From: Anaerolineae bacterium
Lineage (GTDB): Bacteria > Chloroflexota > Anaerolineae > Anaerolineales > Villigracilaceae
Length of the DNA stretch: 64,000 nucleotides
Reading direction: 5' to 3'
Assembly: GCA_030123675.1 (NCBI GenBank)
Contig: JASJYH010000002.1
Coordinates: 1-64,000 of the forward strand
The stretch's first letter is position 1; the number at the start of each line of letters is the position of its first letter. Below, one piece after another: positions 17,787 through 26,300 of the stretch. The notes below the pieces were generated by a model. It had not been told where the DNA came from, ran no database searches, and saw nothing but the letters and a program-made list of their open reading frames with translations. The position numbers and the translations under genes were made by a program.

Positions 17787-18488
17787 ATGTTAAATCTAAC
17801 CGGAAGAGAACATGGCGTGTATGTGCAAAAATTATTTACACACATAGCTCACCATTATGAGCTGATAAATCGATTAATCACCTCAGGACTAGACGTTCAA
17901 TGGCGCAAGGAACTTATCCAATATGCACATCTGAAACCAGGCGCCAAAATCCTTGACCTCGGTACAGGCACCGGCAGTTTAGCGCGTGAGATCCTTCAAC
18001 ATTATCCAGATGTCAAGCTTGTGGCCGCTGATTTCACAGTTAAATTGATGCGAATTGGTAATCTTAATGGGCGCCTTCCTTGGGCAGGCGCAGATGCATT
18101 AAATCTACCTTTTGAGGAGAATACATTTGATGTAATAGTCTCGGGCTTCCTCATGCGTAACGTAAGTGATATCCAGCAGGCACTGAAGGAACAAAAGCGT
18201 ACTCTGAAACCGGGCGGGAGAATTGTTATCCTTGACACTTCCAAACCCAAACCAAATTTGTTTTCTCCAATTCTCCGATTTTATTTGCAGGTGATCATTC
18301 CATTAATAGGCAGCCTGCTGACCGGGATGAAGGACACGCACAAATATCTAACAGAATTAACAGAAGATTTTATTTCAGACAAAGAAATGGTTGTGCGAAT
18401 GGCCGCAGTTGGCTTCAAGAAAATTAATTTTGAAACGCGCATGCTGGGTACTATTGCCATACATTGGGGAGAGACCAAATTAGAGTGA
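17787..18488 (+). CDS. UbiE/MenG-type SAM-dependent methyltransferase
   Basis: This 233-residue class I methyltransferase has the SAM loop LDLGTGTGSLA, an acidic ADF after strand 2, and the UbiE-like SGFLMRNVSDIQQALKE and KPGGRIVILDTSKP. The family methylates demethylmenaquinone (MenG) or ubiquinone precursors at the membrane. A menaquinone role suits an organism with complex I and no ubiquinone genes in view. TATAAT lies 12 nt before the ATG. The 264-bp spacer upstream shows nothing else. Confidence 0.8.
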   Translation: MLNLTGREHGVYVQKLFTHIAHHYELINRLITSGLDVQWRKELIQYAHLKPGAKILDLGTGTGSLAREILQHYPDVKLVAADFTVKLMRIGNLNGRLPWAGADALNLPFEENTFDVIVSGFLMRNVSDIQQALKEQKRTLKPGGRIVILDTSKPKPNLFSPILRFYLQVIIPLIGSLLTGMKDTHKYLTELTEDFISDKEMVVRMAAVGFKKINFETRMLGTIAIHWGETKLE

Positions 18489-18588
18489 TCCAATAAGATG
18501 GAAATACTGATCAGGAGCCAAAAGCCAAGGGACTATTACTACAGTAGAATCAACCTTGTAACCAATTCTCAAGGATCCCCTCATCACT

Positions 18589-19080
18589 ATGAAACTACAA
18601 GAAAAGAAGATCATCGGAGAAAAACAACCAAACTCACGCGACTGTTTCATATGCGGTTTGGAAAATCCAGTCGGCCTAAGGTTGAAAATCTACATAACCG
18701 AACCGGGTGTAATTCAGGCAACCTATACAGCCCCGGATCATTTCCAAGGCTATCCGGGAATTTTACATGGCGGCATTACGGCCGCCCTCCTGGATGAAAT
18801 GTCCGGTCGTGCACATATGGATGATCCATCTGACACTCGTTTTATGTTTTCAGCCAGAATCGAGGTGAAATATCGAAGGACGGTACCGCTCGGGATACCC
18901 CTAACAATTATTGGCAAAGCAGGAAAATCCGTTGGTAAGAAAGCGGATGCCTGGGCTGGTATCTACGATCCGGAGGATACTCTTTTGGCAGAAGCGAATG
19001 CCATATTGATCGATATGCCCGATGGTGCAATTTCAATGGACGGTTTGGAAGCGTTAGGGTGGAAGGTATATCCAGATTAA
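18589..19080 (+). CDS. PaaI-type hotdog thioesterase
   Basis: This 163-residue hotdog protein has CFICGLENPVGLRLKI at the N-terminus and the active-site helix LHGGITAALLDEMSG. It probably hydrolyses an acyl-CoA or related thioester. The CFxCGxxNPxGL start is common in this group and may bind metal or be structural. It lies 100 nt after the methyltransferase. Confidence 0.8.
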   Translation: MKLQEKKIIGEKQPNSRDCFICGLENPVGLRLKIYITEPGVIQATYTAPDHFQGYPGILHGGITAALLDEMSGRAHMDDPSDTRFMFSARIEVKYRRTVPLGIPLTIIGKAGKSVGKKADAWAGIYDPEDTLLAEANAILIDMPDGAISMDGLEALGWKVYPD

Positions 19081-19215
19081 GGATTTATTTTAAAGAGGGG
19101 TGGAACTACACCATTATGGTTACACGCAACATTTTGTTGTGTTACGATACTAAATTGTGAAAATGATTAGGAATTTTTGTATACCTATTTATAGGAGAAT
19201 CGCTTGGAGTAGTTC

Positions 19216-19968
19216 ATGATTACTGCCTATCACAGACCAAAAACAATTCCAGAAGCGTTAGATTTACTAAAGCAGAATGATACCTTCCCGCTCGGCGGTG
19301 GCACGCTTCTTTCCCAGCTTAAATCTGATTCCATTGAAGTAGTCGATCTCCAGTCTCTAAATTTAGACACACTCAAAAAAAAGGGCAACTATGTAGTGGT
19401 TGGGGCCACAGTCACGCTACAACAAATTCTCAAATCTAGCCATACTCCTGAAGACTTGAAATCCGCACTGCAATTGGAAGCACCTTTAAACATCCGCAAT
19501 GCAGCCACGATCGCGGGCGCACTTGTCGCCGGAGATGGACGTTCTCCCTTTGTTACAGCTCTGCTGGCACTGGATGCCAAACTAACTACCCAACCAGATG
19601 ATGAACAAATTGAGATTGGTAACTTTCTGGCCACCCGAGACAAAGGGTCAATCCCAAATTTAATCTCTGCGATTACTCTTCCCACACATGCTGTTTTGGC
19701 TTTTGAGCACGTTGGCAGGACACCCAAGGATAAGCCAATCGTTTGTGCCGCATTGGCAAGTTGGCCTTCAGGACGATCTCGCTTGGCCTTGGGCGGCTAC
19801 GGGGTGGTTCCCTTACTCGCAATGGATGGGACTGAGCCCGAAGGGCTCGAATCTGCGGCTCGCAATGCTTTCAAGGAAGCCAAAGATGATTGGGCCAGTG
19901 CGGACTATCGCATGGATGTGGCAGCGACATTGGCAATGCGTTGTCTGGAAAAAATTCAAAGGGATTGA
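19216..19968 (+). CDS. molybdenum hydroxylase FAD-binding subunit
   Basis: This 250-residue subunit of the xanthine dehydrogenase/CO dehydrogenase medium-chain type has an N-terminal PLGGGTLLSQ flavin loop, then LNIRNAATIAGALVAGDGRSPFVTALLALDA for the second FAD loop, and the ALGGYG region. It would accept electrons from the Fe-S domain of the partner. Cys ligands of CoxM-type extra clusters are absent. It sits 11 nt before the large subunit. Confidence 0.87.
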   Translation: MITAYHRPKTIPEALDLLKQNDTFPLGGGTLLSQLKSDSIEVVDLQSLNLDTLKKKGNYVVVGATVTLQQILKSSHTPEDLKSALQLEAPLNIRNAATIAGALVAGDGRSPFVTALLALDAKLTTQPDDEQIEIGNFLATRDKGSIPNLISAITLPTHAVLAFEHVGRTPKDKPIVCAALASWPSGRSRLALGGYGVVPLLAMDGTEPEGLESAARNAFKEAKDDWASADYRMDVAATLAMRCLEKIQRD

Positions 19969-19979
19969 GGGTCGTAGAT

Positions 19980-22900
19980 ATGAATATCACTTTGACGATC
20001 AATAGCAAAGCATATGAGGCAGATTTTTCCCCAAACGAAACCTTACTCAAGACGTTGCGCAAGTTGGGATTCCACGGTGTGAAGTTCGGTGACGAGGCCG
20101 GACTATCTGGCGCGGACACCGTCCTATTGGATGGCAAACCGATCAATGCCGGATCAATGCTGACGGCCCAAGCCGAGGGGCATAAGATTGTCACAATTGA
20201 AGGCCTGGGCGAACACCCTGAACAAGGTTGGAAGAAAACCGATGGGTTGCACGCTCTCCAACAAGCATTTATAGAGACAGGTGCGGTCCAGTGCGGATAC
20301 TGTACACCTGGCCAAGTGTTGGCCTCACAAACATTATTAGAACAGAATCCCAATCCCAGCGAAGACGAAGTCCGAGAGGCCATATCCGGGGTCTTATGTC
20401 GCTGCACAGGGTATGTCAAACCTGTCCAAGCTGTACTGCGGGCAGCAGCCCAATTACGGGGAGAGGGGTTTGATCCCATCGGAGGTGCAGGACTTTTCGA
20501 TTGGCCAGTTGAAAATCCATCCACACCGTTAGGGGGTGAACCACTTTCAAACTCCCCTTCAATAGCTACCCAGGTTGCTCCGAAAATAATTGTTGCCCCT
20601 GAAACAAAAAAATGGAAAACGGTTGGCAAACCTGAGATTAAGGTGGATGCCATCAAACTAGTCCAAGGCAAGCCAGCCTTCGCCGCGGATATAGAAAAAC
20701 GGGGCATGTTGATTGCCAAAGTGTTGCACAGCCCCCATGCCCATGCGCGCATCAAAAACATTGATACAAGCAAAGCCAAAGCCATCCCAGGTGTGGTCGC
20801 GGTACTTACTTGGAAGGACATCCCACGTGTAGTCTACTCTACCGCCGGGCAATCCGATCCGATCCCCGGGCCGCTGGACACCTTTTCGCTCGATAACAAG
20901 GTCCGTTTTGTGGGCGACCGGGTGGCATTCGTCGCAGCCGAAACGGTGGAAATCGCTGATATGGCGCTCAGCAAGATAGAGGTCGAATATGAAGCGCTGA
21001 GTGCGATCTTGGACTCCGAAGATGCGATGAAACCGGACGCCATCCAAATCCACGACGAGCCTGAATACGTCAATTTCGCCGATTCAGACCCATCCCGAAA
21101 CTTGGCCGCCGAAATCCGGATAGATATCGGTGACGTGGAAAAAGGCTTCGCTGAGGCCGATCGGATTTTCGAAGGCGACTATGTAGTACCAAAAGTCCAG
21201 CAAGCACACATTGAGCCGCACGTGTGTGTGACCTATTGGGACGAGGATGACAGGTTGGTTATGCGCACCTCGACGCAGGTGCCGTTCCATGTCCGGCGCA
21301 TGTTAGCGCCAGTATTGGACTTACCTGTCAAGCGTATTCGGGTGATCAAGCCACGCATCGGCGGTGGATTCGGGGGGAAGCAAGAAGTGTTAATGGAAGA
21401 TGTGCCCGCCCACTTGACGATAGCAACCGGACGGCCAGTGATTTACGAATACACGCGCGAGGAAGAGTTTATCGCTGCGCGCTCCCGACATCCGATGAAA
21501 GTGCACATGAAGACCGGTGTCAAGAAGGACGGTACCATCACGGCCAACGAAATGGTTGTTCTCGCGGATACTGGCGCCAATGGCGCCCACGCCCTGACTG
21601 TGACCGGCAATACAGGCCATAAATCAATGGCGCTGTACGTCGGCGATGGCAAATATCGCAAATCTCCGAATATACGCTTCTATGCAGACGTCGTTTATAC
21701 CAATACGCCCCCATCCGGTGCATTTCGCGGGTATGGCGTACCTCAGGGATTTTGGCCGCTGGATCGTCACCTAGAGAAAATAACACGGGAGATGGGCTTC
21801 GACCCTATCGAATTCCGTCTAAAAAATGCCATCCGCCCAGGCGAGTATCATCCGTTCAGCAAGGCCTGGAACGAAGGCCGAGAGCCGAGACCAGAAATTG
21901 TCCACACGGTTGGGCTGGAGCAATGTGTGCAACAGGCCAAAGCAGCAATTGGTTGGGACCAAAAATTCAACAACGAAGATTGGCGAAATGGACCAACGCC
22001 TGCGGACAATGGACAAGGTCCCGAACTAGGCAAAGCATCGTCTGCCGTCCAGCGTCCATCGCCACTTCGTAAGGGCATCGGTCTTGCAACTGTAATGCAG
22101 GGCACCGCCATCCCCTACTTGGATATGGGCGGCGCATCCATCAAAATGAATGATGATGGCTCCTTCAATCTGTTGGTCGGCGCAACAGATTTGGGAACAG
22201 GCTCAGATACCGTTTTGGCGCAAATGGCTGCGGAGGTATTGGGTGTCCCCTTGGAAGATCTTATTTGTTACTCATCCGATACAGATTTTACACCCTTTGA
22301 TAAAGGGGCATATGCGTCTTCAACTACTTATATATCCGGAACTGCAGTAGTGCATGCGGCCGAAAAGGTTGCGGACCGGATAAAAGTTCGCGCGGCAAAA
22401 ATGTTAGGCGATATTGATTCCCAAGAAATTGAACTTCGGGATCGAAAAGCTTATGGTCCAGATGGAAAATTCATCACACTTTCTGAAGTCGCCATGGACA
22501 GCCTGCACCGAAATGATCAAGAGCAAATTATGGCAGTCGCATCGTATGTCTCTCCAGTTTCGCCGCCTCCTTTCGGGGCCCAATTTGCTGAGGTAACTGT
22601 AGATATAGAAACTGGTCAAGTAACCGTAGACCATCTCGTCATGGCGGTTGATTCAGGTGTGATTATCAACCCCTTAACCGCTTCAGGGCAGATCGAAGGC
22701 GGAATGACTCAAGCCTTAGGATATGCTGTTTGCGAAGAGATGCGCTACAATGAAAAAGGGGAAGCGCTTGAACGCGATTTGGACCGGTACCATATTTTCC
22801 GCGCCGATGAAATGCCGGAGCTGACCACAATTTTTGTGGAAACATTTGAGCCAAGCCATCCATTTGGAGTCAAAGCTGTTGCAGAAATTCCGATGGATGG

Positions 22901-23009
22901 GGTTGCACCTGCTGTGGGAAACGCTGTGCGGGATGCAATTGGTATAGATATTGATGAAATTCCAATTACACCCGAAAAAGTATGGCAAGCATTAAAGCAA
23001 GGATTATGA
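19980..23009 (+). CDS. xanthine dehydrogenase-like fused Fe-S/molybdopterin subunit lacking the ferredoxin-type cluster ligands
   Basis: This 1009-residue protein fuses the two-domain [2Fe-2S] part (1-160) to the molybdopterin part (about 215-1009). All four Cys of the plant-ferredoxin-type cluster are replaced: D38, S43, D46 and G58 stand where CxxxxCxxC and the distal Cys belong, while GADTVLLDG around them is kept. The second cluster keeps C105, C108, C140 and C142. Mo-part motifs include RIGGGFGGKQ, AFRGYGVPQG, DKGAYASS and the active-site Glu region GVKAVAEI. The fused layout resembles the selenium-dependent xanthine dehydrogenase group and E. coli XdhD, which has also lost cluster ligands. 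The start ATG at 19980 follows GAGGG. Substrate is probably a purine or related heterocycle. Confidence 0.88.
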   Translation: MNITLTINSKAYEADFSPNETLLKTLRKLGFHGVKFGDEAGLSGADTVLLDGKPINAGSMLTAQAEGHKIVTIEGLGEHPEQGWKKTDGLHALQQAFIETGAVQCGYCTPGQVLASQTLLEQNPNPSEDEVREAISGVLCRCTGYVKPVQAVLRAAAQLRGEGFDPIGGAGLFDWPVENPSTPLGGEPLSNSPSIATQVAPKIIVAPETKKWKTVGKPEIKVDAIKLVQGKPAFAADIEKRGMLIAKVLHSPHAHARIKNIDTSKAKAIPGVVAVLTWKDIPRVVYSTAGQSDPIPGPLDTFSLDNKVRFVGDRVAFVAAETVEIADMALSKIEVEYEALSAILDSEDAMKPDAIQIHDEPEYVNFADSDPSRNLAAEIRIDIGDVEKGFAEADRIFEGDYVVPKVQQAHIEPHVCVTYWDEDDRLVMRTSTQVPFHVRRMLAPVLDLPVKRIRVIKPRIGGGFGGKQEVLMEDVPAHLTIATGRPVIYEYTREEEFIAARSRHPMKVHMKTGVKKDGTITANEMVVLADTGANGAHALTVTGNTGHKSMALYVGDGKYRKSPNIRFYADVVYTNTPPSGAFRGYGVPQGFWPLDRHLEKITREMGFDPIEFRLKNAIRPGEYHPFSKAWNEGREPRPEIVHTVGLEQCVQQAKAAIGWDQKFNNEDWRNGPTPADNGQGPELGKASSAVQRPSPLRKGIGLATVMQGTAIPYLDMGGASIKMNDDGSFNLLVGATDLGTGSDTVLAQMAAEVLGVPLEDLICYSSDTDFTPFDKGAYASSTTYISGTAVVHAAEKVADRIKVRAAKMLGDIDSQEIELRDRKAYGPDGKFITLSEVAMDSLHRNDQEQIMAVASYVSPVSPPPFGAQFAEVTVDIETGQVTVDHLVMAVDSGVIINPLTASGQIEGGMTQALGYAVCEEMRYNEKGEALERDLDRYHIFRADEMPELTTIFVETFEPSHPFGVKAVAEIPMDGVAPAVGNAVRDAIGIDIDEIPITPEKVWQALKQGL

Positions 23010-23302
23010 TAACTATCACCCTTCGGATCGGCCTTGTAAAATCCAATTTGGATTTATTGCAAATGAATGATATTTTAGACAGGAAAGATATTTTAAGGTA
23101 CCCAACCCCTCAAGTTGAGCCCTCTGGGGGCATTAATTCCGATGGTAAAGTTGGCTCATTTGTCGCGCCCAATTTGGTCGCGATATTGTTTTTATATTTC
23201 TCCCAGCTTCATAGCACATCGCACTCAGATTTGCTATTACTAGGTACTGGGGTCATTGTTCTTAGCGTAATTTGGATCCTTACAAACATGGGGAGCAGAT
23301 AA
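23006..23302 (+). CDS. small hypothetical protein with C-terminal membrane segment
   Basis: This 98-codon ORF starts at an ATG overlapping the stop of the molybdenum hydroxylase (ATGA) with AAGGA just upstream, and ends 4 nt before the PAS kinase start. The C-terminal half carries two hydrophobic stretches (NLVAILFLYFSQL and LLLLGTGVIVLSVIWILT). I recognise no family. The tight spacing on both sides supports translation, but a Met further in (23063) is possible. Confidence 0.45.
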   Translation: MITITLRIGLVKSNLDLLQMNDILDRKDILRYPTPQVEPSGGINSDGKVGSFVAPNLVAILFLYFSQLHSTSHSDLLLLGTGVIVLSVIWILTNMGSR

Positions 23303-23306
23303 ATAT

Positions 23307-26300
23307 ATGGTCACCAGTAAGCAGGCGAAAGAAGCTATTTGGGATAATGAAGCACACTTCAGACAAATTGCTGAGGCGGTTGATCATGTCTTCACTATTT
23401 CAGATGTCAAGACTCGGACAGTCCTTTATGTCAGCCCCGCCTATGAAAAGATATGGGGAAGGTCATTGGATGAGCTCTATCGAGATGGCACACAGTGGGA
23501 TGAGGGCATTCACCCGGACGACCGCCCGCGGGTCATATCAGCCTGGGATAAATTGATCAACAATGGCAGCCAATTTGATGAAGAATATCGTGTCATTCAT
23601 ACCGATGGCTCAATGCGCTGGGTTCGCGGTCAACAATACCCAGTTCATGATGAGGGCGGCCAGGTCAATCGAATTGCTGGCATCCTCCAAGACATAACTG
23701 AAAAGGTTGAAGCGCTGGAGGCCTTGCGCGAGAGTAAAGAGCGTTTCCGTCAAATTACCGAGGGGATTAATGATGTTTTTGTCGTAACTGATGAAAAGAC
23801 AAAAGATGTGATTTATGTTAGTCCGGCCTATGAAACAATCTGGGGACGGCCGGTGGAAGAGCTTTACAAAGATGTCCGGCAATGGGATGAGGGTATTCAC
23901 TCAGATGACCGTTTGGGGTTGGAAAATTTTTGGGAAAGAATGAACAAAGAAGGTTATTTCGAAGAGGAATACCGGGTAGTACGCCCGGATGGCACTATGA
24001 GTTGGTGCCAAACCCGACAATATCCGATACGTGACGAGAGTGGCAATATCATTCGCGCTGCAGGGATTGTCCAGGATATCACTGAGCGTAAACGGGTAGA
24101 AGATGAGTTGGAAAAAAGCCAGACTCTCTATCGTCAGGCAGAAGAAATGGGAAAACTAGGGCATTGGGAGTGGGACCATATAAAGGATAGGATGATTTCC
24201 TGCTCAGAGCAATATGCTCGGATTTATGAATTGACGGTAGACGAAGCAATAAATAATTTCACAAGCTCTGAAGCGATACTCAGACAGGTCCATCCAGATG
24301 ACCGAGCACAATATGAAAAATTAATAGATGCTTCAGAAGAACAACACAAAGGAATAGATCACGAATTAAGGATTATCACTCGTTCTGGCGACGTACGCTA
24401 TATTCATCTGCGCAGTGAGTTTGTACTTGATGAAAAAGGAAAAATCATCAGGTCCTTTGGGACAGAACAAGACATCACTGCACAAGCGCAGCAACAAGAG
24501 CAACTGCAAGAAAGCCAGACTAAACTTCGCGCTACTTTAAACTCCATCGGCGATGCCGTCATTTCCACAGACACCAATGGGTTTATCGTCAATATGAATC
24601 CGGTCGCCGAGGACCTGACCGGTTGGAAACTTTCAGATGCGCAAGGTAAAGCACTGACCAAGATCTTCAAAATCGTCAATGCTAAAACAAATAAACGAGC
24701 CGATAATCCCGTCAAACAGGTTCTTACAAGCGGGAAAATAATAGGCTTAGCGAATCATACTATTCTGATTGCAAAGAATGGAAATGAATTCCAAATTGCT
24801 GACTCAGCTTCTCCTATTAAGGATAGTCAGGGCACAATCATCGGCGTGGTTCTGGTCTTTCGGGATGTCACCGAAGACTATCGCGTACGGGAAGAATTAC
24901 AAGAAAGCGAGGCACGCTTTAAGCAAATTGCTGATGTTATTGAGGAGGCGTTCGTAATATCCGATATAAAGACCGTGGCTATCTTGTATGCCAGCCCAGC
25001 CTTCGAGAAGATATGGGGGCGACCCGTCAGTAAATTGTATGAAGATATTAAACACTGGAATGAAGGGATTCACCCTGATGATCGTCCGAAAACGAAGAAA
25101 GCCTGGAAGCGAATGATAAAGACCGGCGAGCGCTTTGATGAGCAATATCGAGTGATTCGGCCGGACGGGACTATCCGTTGGGTTCGCAGTGAGCACTACC
25201 CGATCTTTGATGAGAGTGGGAAGGTCTATCGGGTCGCGGAGGTTGTCCAAGATATTACTGAGCGCTTGGAGGCCGAGGAAGCACTGCGAGAGAGCGAGTC
25301 TCGCTTCAAGTTGCTTGCAAATGAAATTGATGATGTATTCGTTGTATCTGATACCTTGACTGACACTTTCCTTTATGTCAGCCCGGCATTCGAGAAAATT
25401 TGGGGCCGACCAGCAAATGAGATGTATGATGATCCTAGAAAATTAGACATTGGAATTCATCCCGATGATGTAAAGCATATCCAGGATGAATGGGCACGGA
25501 TGAAAAAGGACGGGAGACAGTATGAGAAGGAATTCAGAGTGGTACGCCCGGATGGCTCTATTCGCTGGATACGTGGGCGTTGGTTCCCGGTCCGCAACGA
25601 GAGCGGCCAAGTCTATCGCGTTGCAGAGATAAATCAAGACATTACCAACCAAAAAGAAACCGCACTTGCCTTAAGGGAAAGTGAGGAAAGATTTCAACAA
25701 CTTGCAGATAAGATCGAAGACGTATTCATTTTAACGGATGTTGATAAATGGATTATATTGTTTGCCAATCCGGCGTTTGAAAAGATTTGGGGACGCTCAG
25801 TACAAGACCTTTATGAAGATGGTGAAAAATATAACCGGGGAATTCACCCCGACGATCTAAAGCGCGTCCAAAAGGCATTTAGGGATGTAGCCCGGCGTGG
25901 AGCCTTACTCATGGACGAGGAATATCGCGTGATTCATACTGACGGATCAGAGCGTTGGGTTCGCTCCCGAGCCTACCCCATCCATAATGAGAATGGGAAG
26001 GTCTATCGCATGGCGGAGATCGTTCAAGATATCAATGCCCGCAAACAGGCGGAATTAAAGTTGCAAAGAAGTCAGGCTCTATATCGGCAGGCAGAACGCA
26101 TGGGCAAATTGGGTCATTGGGAATGGGACCATCTAAATAACCGGTTAGTTTCCTGCTCAGACCAGTTTGCGCGGATTTATGAGATGACTGTGGAAGAAGC
26201 ATTGAAATTTTTCTCACACAAAAGGTCGGAATTAAACGTTATTCATCCCGATGACCGGGAGCGATACGAGCAATACCTACATGATTCTGAGGAACAAGCG

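Noticed and set aside
18498-18797. ORF overlapping the thioesterase start
   Set aside because: Basic low-complexity reading in another frame of the hotdog gene; no start signal.
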